From positions 186,001 through 250,000 of the forward strand of contig CAVSDD010000007.1 of NCBI GenBank assembly GCA_963726795.1: a DNA stretch of 64,000 bases. Reading direction: 5' to 3'. This DNA comes from Hyphomicrobium_A sp963726795. GTDB lineage: Bacteria > Pseudomonadota > Alphaproteobacteria > Rhizobiales > Hyphomicrobiaceae. The notes beneath the pieces were generated by a model. It had not been told where the DNA came from. It was given only the letters and a program-made list of their open reading frames with translations, and made no database searches. Below are positions 1-9,073 of this stretch, piece after piece (position 1 is the stretch's first letter; each line of letters opens with the position of its first letter). The position numbers and the translations under genes are program-made.

Positions 1-383
1 AAACGGTCGGTCTCTTTCTGCCCGAGCAGATTCTCCAGCTCGCTCTCGGCATCGGCGCCGCGCGCGATGCGCCCCGAGCGAAGGTCCTTCAGCTCGGCCG
101 AGCGCGAGGCGAGGAACTGCTTGCGCAGGCGCCACGGCGCACCGTCGATCTCGAAATCGACCTCGATCAGCGGAGCGCCGCCGGCGTAGGGGCGCAGCGC
201 CTCGATCTCCTTCGTCTTGGCGGTGTGCTTGGTGAACAGCGCCAGCTTCAGCGCCTTGAGGATGGTCGACTTGCCGGCCTCGTTGGGTCCCGCCAGCACA
301 TCGAGCGCGCCGGTTAGGCCCTCGAGCGCGATCGGCTCGCGAAAACGGCCCACCTCTTTCAGGCGGATGGCGGTTATCTTCAT
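1..383 (-). CDS. YhaN/SbcC-like AAA ATPase, N-terminal fragment
   Basis: Start of a nuclease-associated ABC-type ATPase; the gene runs off the window after about 127 codons. The N-terminus reads MKITAIRLKEVGRF and carries a Walker A motif GPNEAGKST at residues 32-40, typical of the SMC/Rad50/SbcC/YhaN group that joins DNA ends with a metallophosphoesterase. Its ATG overlaps the stop of the upstream phosphoesterase gene (ATGA at 380-383), so the two are translationally coupled, as in yhaO-yhaN or sbcD-sbcC pairs. The coiled coil and C-terminal ATPase half are not visible, so YhaN versus SbcC cannot be settled; the short partner protein favours the YhaO/YhaN type. Role in DNA double-strand break processing is inferred from the family. 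Confidence 0.85.
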   Translation of the reverse strand, partial: MKITAIRLKEVGRFREPIALEGLTGALDVLAGPNEAGKSTILKALKLALFTKHTAKTKEIEALRPYAGGAPLIEVDFEIDGAPWRLRKQFLASRSAELKDLRSGRIARGADAESELENLLGQKETDR

Positions 384-1510
384 AGTACGCCTCCGGCCTC
401 GACGCGGCGCGCAAGCGTGAACAGCCGGCGCAGTGCGCGCTGTGCGAGCGCGCCGTCCTCGCCGCCCTTGTCCGCCGCAAGCTTGAGCTTCTGCGCCACG
501 ACGGCGAGCGCGTCCGAACCCATGGCGCCAAGATCGCTGTCGGCGGCAAATGTCGTCAGTCCCGCGAGATCGCTTTCGAGATGGAACAGGCGCGGGCTCA
601 GCTTCGCAAGCCGCTGCTCGATCGCCGCGAACTCGCTGAGCGCAACCGCACCGTCGAGCTTAAGCGAGAGCAGGTGGCGCGAGGCGCCGCTGCCCAGCGC
701 ATCGATCTCGCCGCCGAGGTCGTGCAGGGCTTGATCGCCGTCGACGGTCCTGGCGCGCTGGCTCCAGGTGAAGTGCGCGGTCGGCACGGGCTCGACTTGC
801 GGCACGCCGCCGGCGCCATCGATGCGAACAATCAACGCGTTGCCCGGATCGTTGTCGCGGAAATTGTCAGGCTCGGGCGCGCCCGAGTACCAGACGCGAT
901 CGGAAATGCGCATCATCCCGTGCCAGTCGCCGAGCGCCATGTAGGAGAGACCGGCGGAGCGCACGCGCGCGGGATCGATCGGCACGTTGGCTTCGCCGGC
1001 ACTGCCGAACCCGCGCACCGAGCCGTGCGCCAGCGCGATGCGCAAGGTTCCGGCGGGCGTGGCCGCGCCGTCCATCCAGGCGGTCGGATCGTTGTGCGTG
1101 TGCTTGCTCTTGAGCGGGGCGGGCAACACCACGACCCCCGGCGCGATCTCAGCTGAGCGCGCCTCTATGTGAACGTGCACGTTGGACGGCAGCTTGCTCG
1201 CGCACACCGTTTCCCACACGCCGCCCGCGCGCGCAGGGTCGTGATTGCCGGGAAGCAGATGCCAGGCGAGCGCCGGATAGGCCTGCAGCCGTGCCAACAG
1301 CCCCGCGATAAGGGCGTGCGAAACGGTCTCCGAATCGAATATGTCGCCGGCAACGAGCGCCGCCGTAGCGCCGGCCTTTAGCCCCGCCTGCGCGATACGA
1401 TCGACCGCGTCGAGCCGCTGGGCGCGCAGCACGGGCGCCTTCTCCGGCGAGAATCCGCCAAAGCGCTTGCCGAGCTGCCAGTCGGCGGTATGGACGAATG
1501 TGAATCGCAT
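380..1510 (-). CDS. Metallophosphoesterase, YhaO/SbcD-like DNA nuclease subunit
   Basis: 376-residue calcineurin-fold phosphoesterase, predicted Mn-dependent DNA exonuclease subunit paired with the ATPase just downstream. Metal-site motifs are in order: HTADWQLG (residues 7-14), GDIFD (55-59), GNHD (88-91), LAHG and GDWH. The first motif has Gln where many SbcD proteins have His (DxQ rather than DxH). The protein is about the length of YhaO. It overlaps the ATPase gene by 4 nt, so both are likely one operon transcribed leftward. The ATG at 1510 is the only good start near the first motif. Function assigned from family motifs; DNA substrate is not shown by the sequence. Confidence 0.9.
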   Translation of the reverse strand: MRFTFVHTADWQLGKRFGGFSPEKAPVLRAQRLDAVDRIAQAGLKAGATAALVAGDIFDSETVSHALIAGLLARLQAYPALAWHLLPGNHDPARAGGVWETVCASKLPSNVHVHIEARSAEIAPGVVVLPAPLKSKHTHNDPTAWMDGAATPAGTLRIALAHGSVRGFGSAGEANVPIDPARVRSAGLSYMALGDWHGMMRISDRVWYSGAPEPDNFRDNDPGNALIVRIDGAGGVPQVEPVPTAHFTWSQRARTVDGDQALHDLGGEIDALGSGASRHLLSLKLDGAVALSEFAAIEQRLAKLSPRLFHLESDLAGLTTFAADSDLGAMGSDALAVVAQKLKLAADKGGEDGALAQRALRRLFTLARRVEAGGVL

Positions 1511-1655
1511 GGGGACGGGACTTTGTTCCCTTTTTGTTCAGGGCGCAAGAGCGTTTTCGTGGGGTTCGCCGATCGCGCGGGCAAGCCCGAAAATGGCTTA
1601 AGCCGGCGGCGATCGGCGCTAGGTGTTTGGTGGCGAGTATCGGAGCGCGGCCCGC

Positions 1656-1904
1656 TTAGGCGGCGTCCTCCTCGTCTTCGTCTTCATCGTCGTCGACGAG
1701 GCTTTTCAGCATCTCGACGATCTGCGACTGACCATCATCGACCGATTCGACCAGCCACTCCGTCAACACCGTAGTGCCCTGCATGAAAACAACTTTAAAC
1801 GGCAGCTCCTCGCCCGTAACCGGGACGACATCGCCGGTGACGAATGCCATAAGACCCTCCATGCGTTCGCGCAGCACGCGCTGTTCCGTGCCGAGCGCGA
1901 ACAC
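1656..1904 (-). CDS. Small acidic protein of unknown function
   Basis: Short protein ending in a run of Asp and Glu (SLVDDDEDEDEEDAA). The core FVTGDVVPVTGEELPFKVVF looks like a compact soluble domain without signal peptide or membrane segment. The start is uncertain. A GTG at 1904 gives 82 residues, but plausible protein sequence (GSKSLESWLVFALGTEQ) continues upstream to about 1961 without an ATG/GTG/TTG start. An ATG at 2111 would overlap the divergent oxidoreductase gene. It is divergent from the FAD oxidoreductase and has no operon partner. I do not recognise a named family; the function is unknown. Confidence 0.6.
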   Translation of the reverse strand: MFALGTEQRVLRERMEGLMAFVTGDVVPVTGEELPFKVVFMQGTTVLTEWLVESVDDGQSQIVEMLKSLVDDDEDEDEEDAA

Positions 1905-2003
1905 TAGCCACGATTCGAGCGATTTCGAGCCCGCCCCCGCCAGGATTTGCCTTGTGGAAATCGTGACGCCGCGGCTAGCCGCGCCAACCCCGGGAATCGC
2001 GCT

Positions 2004-3119
2004 GTGACGGCAGACGTCGAGACGATCGTCGTGGGCGCGGGCGTCGTCGGACTCGCGATTGCGCGCGAGCTGGCCCTCAAGGGCCAGGAGGTGCTCGTGC
2101 TCGAGCGTCACGGCCGCATCGGCTCGGAAACAAGCTCGCGCAACTCAGAGGTGATCCACGCCGGGCTCTACTACCCGCCGGGCAGCCTGCGCGCCAAGCT
2201 GTGCGTCCCCGGCAAGGCGTTGCTCTACAGGTTCTGCGCGGAGAACGGCGTGCCCCACGTCCGCTGCGGCAAGCTCCTCGTCGCCACCCAAGCCGAGGAG
2301 CTTCCCAAGCTCGAAGCGATCGCCGCCGTGGCGAAAGCCAATGGTGTCGATGATCTGCAGTTCTTGTCGGCGGCGGAGGTGCACAACCTCGAGCCGGAGG
2401 TCACCTGCGTTGCGGCCTATTTCTCGCCTTCGACCGGCGTGCTCGACAGCCATTCGCTGATGCTGGCGCTGGAAGGGCATCTCACCGGAGCCGGCGGCAG
2501 CATCGTGCTCAACACGACTGTCAGCGGTCTCGCGCACGATGGCGGCGTTTTCCGCATCGAGACGCAAAGCGCAGACGAGACGACGACTCTAACGGCCAGC
2601 AACCTCGTCCTCGCGGGCGGGCTTGGCGGCACGGCGCTCGGGCGCATCCTGACCTATCCCGGCAGCTATCGCGCGCCGGAAACCTACCCCGCACGCGGCC
2701 ACTACTATTCGCTCTCGCGACGCGCCCCCTTCACGCATCTCGTCTACCCAATGCCGCAAGGCGCCTGGCTCGGCGTCCACCTGACGCTCGACACCGCCGG
2801 CCGCGCCAAGTTCGGCCCCGACATTGAGTGGACCGACACGGCGAGCTACGCATTCGACGATCAGGGCGGGGAACGCCGCGCGCGATTTGAGCGCGAGATC
2901 CGCCGCTACTGGCCGGGCCTCCCCGACGGCGCGCTGCAGCCGGATTACGTTGGCGTGCGGCCCAAGCTTTATCGCGAGGGCGAGCCGGTCGCGGATTTTT
3001 CCATCGACGGCCCCGAGCGGCACGGCATTGCGCGCCTCGTCGCTCTCTACGGGATAGAGAGCCCCGGCCTCACCTCATCGCTCGCGATCGCTCAAGAGGT
3101 GAGCAAGCTTCTTCCGTGA
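2004..3119 (+). CDS. FAD-dependent oxidoreductase, L-2-hydroxyglutarate dehydrogenase-like
   Basis: 371-residue DAO-superfamily flavoprotein. An N-terminal dinucleotide fold VVGAGVVGLAIA has the GxGxxG glycines at residues 11-16, followed by the acidic residue in LVLERH. The motif RNSEVIHAGLYYPPGS closely resembles the HNSGVIHAGIYY signature of L2HGDH/LhgO enzymes, which oxidise L-2-hydroxyglutarate to 2-oxoglutarate. The true start is taken as GTG 2004, which places the fold at the N-terminus; an in-frame ATG at 1947 would add a poorly conserved extension. It is monocistronic, divergent from the small acidic gene. The substrate is inferred; another 2-hydroxy acid or glycine-type substrate is possible. 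Confidence 0.8.
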   Translation: MTADVETIVVGAGVVGLAIARELALKGQEVLVLERHGRIGSETSSRNSEVIHAGLYYPPGSLRAKLCVPGKALLYRFCAENGVPHVRCGKLLVATQAEELPKLEAIAAVAKANGVDDLQFLSAAEVHNLEPEVTCVAAYFSPSTGVLDSHSLMLALEGHLTGAGGSIVLNTTVSGLAHDGGVFRIETQSADETTTLTASNLVLAGGLGGTALGRILTYPGSYRAPETYPARGHYYSLSRRAPFTHLVYPMPQGAWLGVHLTLDTAGRAKFGPDIEWTDTASYAFDDQGGERRARFEREIRRYWPGLPDGALQPDYVGVRPKLYREGEPVADFSIDGPERHGIARLVALYGIESPGLTSSLAIAQEVSKLLP

Positions 3120-3224
3120 TCGGAACGGCGATCTCTTTGACCCGGCATCGACAGGCGCGCTAGTTTCGCCGCAGAACGCTGACTGCGTCGCGGCAACGAT
3201 CGGCCGTTGCATTAAAGGGGAGAT

Positions 3225-4877
3225 GTGATGGCCCGGCTCTACTTCGCCTCGCTGGTGACGATTGGGCTTCTGTTCGGGATGGTCGCGGGCGTCGTGCTCG
3301 CCGCCATGGTCTATACCGACCAGGTCAACCTCCCCACCGCCATCGTCATCACGATCGTCATCAACGCGGTCATCTGGTTCGTCAGCCCCTGGTTCAGCGA
3401 TCTGTCGCTGCGCTGGTTCAACAGCGTGAAGTTCCTCGAGGACGCCGAGCTGCGCGCGAGCCACCCGAGCGTCCACCAGCTCATTCACGCCGTCGCCGAT
3501 GAGTATGGCTTCAAGGCACCGTGGGTCGGCATCATCCCCGACCGCAACCCCACGGCCTTCACCTACGGGCGGCTGCGCAACAAGGCGCGCATCATCATCA
3601 CCCAGGGCATTTTCGAGTTCCTCAACGAGGAGGAGGCCAAGGCCGTCGTCGCCCACGAGCTCGGCCACATCGTCAACCGCGATTTCATCGTCATGACGGT
3701 GACCGGCACGCTGGTGCAGATTCTCTATCAGCTCTATGCCGCCCTGACGCGCATGGGCAAAAACGACAAGAAGGGCGCGCCCCTCGTTGCGATCGGGTTC
3801 ACCGCGCTCGCCCTCTACTACGTCGGGCTCTACCTGCTCTTGTACCTGAGCCGCACGCGCGAATACCTGGCCGACGCCTTCTCGGCTGAGCGCATCGAGG
3901 CACGCCACCTGGCAACTGCGCTGGTAAAAATCGCGTACGGCATCGTGAAGGTAGAAGATACCGAGGCGACCCAGTCGCTGTTGCAGAGCACGCGTCACAT
4001 GGGCGTCGTCGACGTGCAGAATGCGCGCCAGCTCGGGCTCTACACCGAGGGCCAGTTGGCGGAGCCTGCGCATGCTGCCGAGGCAATGCTGTTCGACAAC
4101 TATAATCCGTGGGCGCGGCTGATCGAGCTCAACTCAACACATCCGCTGACGGGAATGCGCATCGCGCACCTGGAGGAGATCGCCAAGGAGAAGCGCCAGT
4201 CGTTCCCCGATTACGACATGCAGGCCGCGGCCCAGCGCGTGCGCCTCGACAAGGGCACTCTGTGGAGCCAGTTCTGGATGGAGCTCGGCTTGCTACTGGC
4301 ACCTGCCGGCGCCTTCATCGTTGCGGCCGTGTTGGGAGCCTGGCAGCTCGCACCGGCGGCAGCCGCTCTGGCGATCCTCGCGACGTTGCGCTGGCGCTAT
4401 CCTTCAGGCGAGGCACCCAACACGACCATCGTCGAACTCATGACGAATCCCGGCGCCTCCCCCGTGGTCGGCCGCTTGGCGCGATTGGAAGGCAAGGCCA
4501 TCGGCCGCGCCAATCCGGGATTCTGGGCCGGCGAGGATGTCATCTACGAGGATCGCAGCGGCTTGCTGACCGTAGATTTCCGCTCGATGCTGGGCACGCT
4601 CGGCGATCTTTTCGCGGGATGGAGGCGTGTGCCCAAGCACATCGGACAACCCGGCAGCGTGACCGGGTGGTTCAGGCGCAGCATGGGCGGCTATCTCATC
4701 TTGAAGGAGCTCGACTCCACCAACGGCCGGCTGCGCGCCAAGCCGTATTTCTGGCAGATGCTCCTGTGCGTTATCGTCATCGTCGCCAATATTTTCATCG
4801 TGTTCGCGGTCGATCGCGCCAAGAAGGCCGGCGTTGAAAATCCCTTCTCGATCCCGGCGCAGGAGCAGCCCGAGTAG
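3225..4877 (+). CDS. M48 family membrane zinc metalloprotease
   Basis: 550-residue HtpX/Ste24-like protease. Two N-terminal membrane segments (about residues 5-28 and 38-58) precede the zinc motif HELGH at residues 144-148; the third ligand is E213 in the SRTREYLAD segment, flanked by membrane helices. After the peptidase domain there are two more hydrophobic helices (about 350-385), a soluble segment and a C-terminal transmembrane helix near 505-530. It is much longer than HtpX (about 290 residues), so the C-terminal half is an added module. Expected role is quality control of membrane proteins. A strong ribosome site (AAAGGGGAG) sits 6 nt before the ATG. It is upstream of, and co-oriented with, exported DUF2147 genes. 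Confidence 0.88.
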   Translation: MMARLYFASLVTIGLLFGMVAGVVLAAMVYTDQVNLPTAIVITIVINAVIWFVSPWFSDLSLRWFNSVKFLEDAELRASHPSVHQLIHAVADEYGFKAPWVGIIPDRNPTAFTYGRLRNKARIIITQGIFEFLNEEEAKAVVAHELGHIVNRDFIVMTVTGTLVQILYQLYAALTRMGKNDKKGAPLVAIGFTALALYYVGLYLLLYLSRTREYLADAFSAERIEARHLATALVKIAYGIVKVEDTEATQSLLQSTRHMGVVDVQNARQLGLYTEGQLAEPAHAAEAMLFDNYNPWARLIELNSTHPLTGMRIAHLEEIAKEKRQSFPDYDMQAAAQRVRLDKGTLWSQFWMELGLLLAPAGAFIVAAVLGAWQLAPAAAALAILATLRWRYPSGEAPNTTIVELMTNPGASPVVGRLARLEGKAIGRANPGFWAGEDVIYEDRSGLLTVDFRSMLGTLGDLFAGWRRVPKHIGQPGSVTGWFRRSMGGYLILKELDSTNGRLRAKPYFWQMLLCVIVIVANIFIVFAVDRAKKAGVENPFSIPAQEQPE

Positions 4878-4952
4878 ACGGTCGTGCGGACAAATGCTCT
4901 AAGCCAAATTTGCGCCGCAGCGGCGTGACAGAGGAGCCCCAGCGGCGGAGGG

Positions 4953-5531
4953 GTGGCACGGATGCAGGGATTGGTACGTCGGCTCATTGGCACGACCGTC
5001 GCGACATTCATCGCGGTTGCCGGCGCCAGTGCTAGCGAGAGCCTCGACGGCTACTGGATGGATTCGGACGGCGAGGTGCTGCTCCATATTTCCCAGTGCG
5101 GCAACGCCCGTTGCGGAAAAGTCGCGTGGATGAAAAAGCCGCTCGGCCCCGATGGTGGGCCACTACGCGATTATCGTAACTCCGACGCCAAGCTGCAGCC
5201 CCGCTTTGTCTGCGGGCTCGCCGTTGTGACGGGCTTCAAGAAACAGCCTGACGGAACATGGGGCGATGGCACCGTCTATGTGCCCGACCACGGCACGAGC
5301 TTCAGCGGTTATGCCGAGGTGCTGGGCCCCAACAAAGTGAAAGTGAGCGGCTACGTGCTGCTGCCCATCTTCGGTTCCTCCGAGGTATGGACGCGGGTCA
5401 ATCGCCAGCCGCCCACCTGCGAAGAGCAGGCCAAGATGATTGCCGAACACCGCTGGACCCAGGACACCTCGCAATGGCCTCCGCTTGCGGCGGCGGCCAA
5501 GAAGCCGGCGCCTCCCGTCGCGTCGCAGTGA
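4953..5531 (+). CDS. DUF2147 family exported protein
   Basis: 192-residue periplasmic protein. A signal peptide (residues 1 to about 27, ending ASAS-E) is followed by a DUF2147 domain: G-YWMDSDGEVLLHI, then a Cys pair CGNARCGKVAW, then WGDGTVYVPDHGTSFSGYAEV and VSGYVLL. DUF2147 proteins are small beta-rich secreted proteins of unknown function, common in proteobacteria. The cysteines suggest a disulfide in the periplasm. A second, broken DUF2147 gene lies 0.8 kb downstream, so this looks like a small cluster of exported proteins after the M48 protease. Start chosen at the ATG giving a normal signal peptide; MARMQG also has an internal ATG four codons later. Confidence 0.85.
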   Translation: MARMQGLVRRLIGTTVATFIAVAGASASESLDGYWMDSDGEVLLHISQCGNARCGKVAWMKKPLGPDGGPLRDYRNSDAKLQPRFVCGLAVVTGFKKQPDGTWGDGTVYVPDHGTSFSGYAEVLGPNKVKVSGYVLLPIFGSSEVWTRVNRQPPTCEEQAKMIAEHRWTQDTSQWPPLAAAAKKPAPPVASQ

Positions 5532-5602
5532 GCCTGGGCAATAACTTTTGACGCTCGTGCCGCCCCTCGACGACGCCAGCCGCCGAGGTGGAGACCAACG
5601 CC

Positions 5603-6184
5603 ATGAGGCGCCGAACCGCCACGCTCATCGCAACGATCGTTGCAGCTCTATCCGCAGGCGCGGCGGCGGCCGAGCCTGCGCAAAAGACTGAGCTCACGCG
5701 CGCGGTCAAACTGTTCAACGTGCTCTGTCTCAGCCAGCTTCCCGATCTCGACGGCGTCGCCAAGGCCGCGGGGCTCGGCGAGTTTGCTCCCGTCCTCGAG
5801 AAAGACCTCGGCCAATTCCGCACGCAGGAGCAGATGCAGGATTTGCACGCCTGGCGCTTCCACGATGCGAGCGGAGAGTTCGTGTTGACCGCCGGCAAGT
5901 CACGCCCCGACGACGTCTTCAAGAAGAGCACTCCCAAGTTCGCCAAGGCGACGTCGACGACGTGCGCGCTGCACGTGCCGGGAAGCGAAAACAGCGAGAC
6001 GGTCTCCGCGGCGCTCTTAACGCTGTTTGGGCGGGCTCCCGATAGATCGTGGGACGAAGGGCAGACCCGCGTCTCCGTCTGGAGCAAGGAAACGGGTAAG
6101 CGCCTGAGCCAAGTGCATTTCCATGCCGCGACAAAACGAGGCTTGAACGGGGTTTTGCGCGCGACCATTTTCGTGCTGAACTAG
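5603..6184 (+). CDS. Exported protein of unknown function
   Basis: 193-residue protein starting MRRRTATLIATIVAAL, a clear Sec signal peptide cleaved after AAAAEP. The mature part has two cysteines (LFNVLCLSQL and TTCALHV) that could pair, and no membrane segment. A better-placed ribosome site (GAGGTGGAG) supports the ATG at 5603 rather than the one five codons earlier at 5588. It lies between two DUF2147 genes on the same strand, but 71 and 177 nt from them, so co-transcription is possible, not certain. No family recognised; a periplasmic role is the only inference. Confidence 0.7.
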   Translation: MRRRTATLIATIVAALSAGAAAAEPAQKTELTRAVKLFNVLCLSQLPDLDGVAKAAGLGEFAPVLEKDLGQFRTQEQMQDLHAWRFHDASGEFVLTAGKSRPDDVFKKSTPKFAKATSTTCALHVPGSENSETVSAALLTLFGRAPDRSWDEGQTRVSVWSKETGKRLSQVHFHAATKRGLNGVLRATIFVLN

Positions 6185-6361
6185 CGATAAACCAGCGCCC
6201 ATCGTTACGGGCGCTTCATTACGGCAATGTCACTTGGGGAACAGCGCCGTTCCTCGTTTTGTACGAGCTTGGCATCACGCCGGTTGAACGCTTGTTGCTC
6301 GTTCGCGTTCGCCTGGCAGGCAAGGCAACCAGGCTCGATCGAGCGCAAGAGAGGTAACCCA

Positions 6362-7217
6362 ATGCGGATCAACGCAACAACCGTTCAGGCGGCGATAGCT
6401 GCCGTTCTCCTGTCGACGGGCGCCGCGCGCGCCGACAACTCCCCGCTCGGATTGTGGATCGATCACACCGGCCGCGGCGGCGTCGAGATCAAGGAGTGCA
6501 ACGGAAACAAATTGTGCGGCCACATCGTCTGGCTGAAGGAACTCCAAGAACATGGAGGCTTGCGGCGAGCAGGTGCTCGGCGACGTCAAGCCGGTCGGCG
6601 GCGGCAAATGGGACAACGGCTGGATCTACGATCCCGATGCCGAGTCCAAGTACGATGTCGAGCTGACGCCGATGGGCGACAAGCTGAAGGTCGTCGGCTA
6701 CGCCGGCTCCAAGTGGCTCTCCGAGACCATGACCTGGAAGCGCGCTCCGGCCGACCTGGAGCGATGCTCCAAAGGCAAATCCGCGGCTGCGCCCGTGACA
6801 ACCGACAGCAAGACTGCAACGGCGACCCCGCCGGCTACTGAGAACAAGACTGACACCAAGGCCGATGCCAAAGCCGACACCAAGCAAGCCGAGGTGACGC
6901 CGGCTCCCGATGCGGTCAAGCCCGCGCCGGCTCCTGAGGACAATGCGAAGGTTGAGACGAAGCCCGAGACGACGGACACGGCGAAGGCCGATCCCGAGCC
7001 CGAGGCGCAGCCCAACGGCGACAGCGCCAAGCCGAAGACCGAGACCAACGACAGCGCCGCCAACGATGACGACGACGACAAGGAAGACGCGCCCAAGAAG
7101 GGCAAAGCGATGAAGAAGATCGCCGAGGCGCTGAACTTCAAGAAGCTCAAGAACGGCAAGTGCAATATGGACGTCCCCTTCGTGGACATGAAGGTCACGT
7201 TCGACTGCGATCAGTAA
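6362..7217 (+). pseudogene. DUF2147 protein with Lys/Thr/Pro-rich extension, frameshifted
   Basis: The signal peptide and first half of a DUF2147 domain (MRINATTVQAAIAAVLL ... GHIVWLKEL) are in one frame. The second half (NMEACGEQVLGDVKPVGGG ... SETMTWKRAP) is in the next. Removing one C of the pair at 6544-6545 joins them as WLKELKNMEACGEQ and gives 284 residues. After the domain follows a long low-complexity linker rich in Lys, Thr, Pro, Ala and Asp, then a C-terminal segment (KKIAEALNFKKLKNGKC...FDCDQ) with two cysteines. Ribosome site GAGAGG precedes the ATG. The lesion is one base, so either a sequencing error or a fresh null mutation. As written, translation would end in a shifted tail at 6841. 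Confidence 0.85.
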
Positions 7218-7247
7218 GCGGGCGCGGCGATTGAAAATCGCGCCGCG

Positions 7248-9005
7248 CTAGGCGCCACCCCAGCGGCCCATTGACCACGGCAATCCCCGTGGCTTGGGCC
7301 GTTCCTTTTCGTCGTCGGCGAAAATAAGTATCGTCGCCGGCAGATCGCGGCCCCGCTTGAAGCCCAGCACCTCGACCGGCTCGGCCACGCCGCGCACCTT
7401 GATCGTGTCGGTGAACTCCGCAACCGGATCCCAGCCGGCGTTCCGCGCCACCTCGCGCGAGACGACGAGCTGCAACCCCTTCTCCTTGGCGATCGCCTCC
7501 AGCCGACTCGCGACATTGACCGGATTGCCGATCACGGTGAAATCCACCGCGTCGCCGTAGCCGATGCGCCCGACCAGCAGCGGGCCGGCATCGACGCCGA
7601 TGCCGACCTGCAGCGGGCGCCCGATCTCGGATTCGAGCTTGGCGTTGATGTGGTCGAGTGCCAGGTCGATCGCGCGCGCGGTGCGCAGCGCCTCGCGGCA
7701 CCCGGCCTCGATGCCCGTCCGCTGGCCGAATACGGCGAGCAGCCCGTCGCCGAGGAACTTGTCGATCCAGCCGCCGTGCGCGCTGATCGCGGCGCCCACC
7801 ACCGAGAAGAACTCGTTCAGCACGAACACAACATCGAACGGCAGACGCTTTTCGGAAAAGCGGGTGAAGTCGCGCAGGTCGACGAACATGACGGCCAGCG
7901 ATTTCTCGACCCCGCCCGAATCCGTTTCCTCGATCTGGGCGGCTTCCGGCCCCGTGCTTCCGGCCTTGAGCAGCTGGGTGACCACGAGGGTGTGCGTGGG
8001 ACGAATCTGGCAGGCGAGCCGCACGTTGGGGGGCGCGCCGATGCTGCCGAGCGTCACGATCTCGGGGAAAACCGGAGGCGGCAAGGTGTCGGCACCAGCG
8101 TCGATGCGCACCCGGCAGGTGGAACAGCGCGCGCGCCCGCCGCACACGGCGGCATGCGGCACCTTGGCGGCGCGCGAAATCTCGAGCAGCGTCGGGCCCT
8201 GGGGAACTTTCACCGTCACCCCGCCGACGTAGGCGATGGTGACCTTGGGCCCGAACATGCGGGCGAGATACGCCCAGGCGACGCAGACGATCACGACCGC
8301 CAACAGCCCCCCGAACTCGAAGCGCACGAGCGTCCGCAACCAGGCGAGCTTGTCGGCGGCGGCGGCGCTCGGCCAGTGCGTCACATCCTTCAGGGTATCG
8401 AACACGCGCGGAACCTGGATCGCGGAGGCAACGCCGCTACCGGCCACGATGAAGCCGCCAAGCGCCGCCAGCGGAATGACGATCGCCGCCGCCAGCAGCA
8501 GCGGGAACGCGCCGCGATACGCCGGCGACAGCCGCAGCCAGAAGTGGATGCCGATGCAGGCATGCACCCACACGATGACGAGCAGCAGGCTCTGCGTGAT
8601 CGCGCTCGCCGGCCACAGCCGCGCCAGCTCGTAGACGTAGATGTCGTTCACGCCGAAGTAGACATGCGCGATGCGCGTATTGACGATGTGGGGAAACAGC
8701 AGGAACGGAATGGTGAGTCCGAGCAGCAGCTGGATCATCTCCCAGCGCGGCAGCCTCAGCGTGGCGCGGCCAGCGAGCTTGTAGAGCGCCAGCGAGATGT
8801 GGGTGATGAGCGCGCCCAGCAGCACGATCGTGCCCGGCCAGGAGCGCGTGACCACCCAGCGCCACTGCTGCACCTCCTGCATCCAGTCGACGCTGAACAG
8901 GCCGAGTGCGTGATTGAGGAAGTGCGTCAGCGCGAACGAGAACAGGATAAGCCCGGAGACGAGCCGCAGCCGTTGCCGTATGTCGCCGCGCCACAGGATG
9001 TTCAT
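7248..9005 (-). CDS. Membrane-anchored [2Fe-2S] ferredoxin / class III adenylate cyclase
   Basis: 585-residue fusion predicted to make cAMP under redox control. Residues 1-250 hold about six transmembrane helices rich in histidines (H28, H32, H69, H106, H114, H148, H154), resembling a b-type cytochrome anchor. Residues 253-345 are a plant-type ferredoxin domain with C288-x5-C294-x2-C297 and C332. Residues 365-560 are a class III cyclase with metal-binding D376 (FVDLRDFT) and D420 (GDGLLAVFG). Adenine-selecting K416 (DKFLGD) and the transition-state motif NVASRL follow. These residues favour ATP over GTP. Haem binding is inferred only. It is transcribed opposite to the DUF2147 genes, with its own promoter region near 9010-9070. 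Confidence 0.9.
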   Translation of the reverse strand: MNILWRGDIRQRLRLVSGLILFSFALTHFLNHALGLFSVDWMQEVQQWRWVVTRSWPGTIVLLGALITHISLALYKLAGRATLRLPRWEMIQLLLGLTIPFLLFPHIVNTRIAHVYFGVNDIYVYELARLWPASAITQSLLLVIVWVHACIGIHFWLRLSPAYRGAFPLLLAAAIVIPLAALGGFIVAGSGVASAIQVPRVFDTLKDVTHWPSAAAADKLAWLRTLVRFEFGGLLAVVIVCVAWAYLARMFGPKVTIAYVGGVTVKVPQGPTLLEISRAAKVPHAAVCGGRARCSTCRVRIDAGADTLPPPVFPEIVTLGSIGAPPNVRLACQIRPTHTLVVTQLLKAGSTGPEAAQIEETDSGGVEKSLAVMFVDLRDFTRFSEKRLPFDVVFVLNEFFSVVGAAISAHGGWIDKFLGDGLLAVFGQRTGIEAGCREALRTARAIDLALDHINAKLESEIGRPLQVGIGVDAGPLLVGRIGYGDAVDFTVIGNPVNVASRLEAIAKEKGLQLVVSREVARNAGWDPVAEFTDTIKVRGVAEPVEVLGFKRGRDLPATILIFADDEKERPKPRGLPWSMGRWGGA

Positions 9006-9073
9006 GCGAGCCTTGGGTCCGTTCGCCGTCTACCGGCGGCCGCACACTACACCGGAGCGAACGCGCGCCAAAG

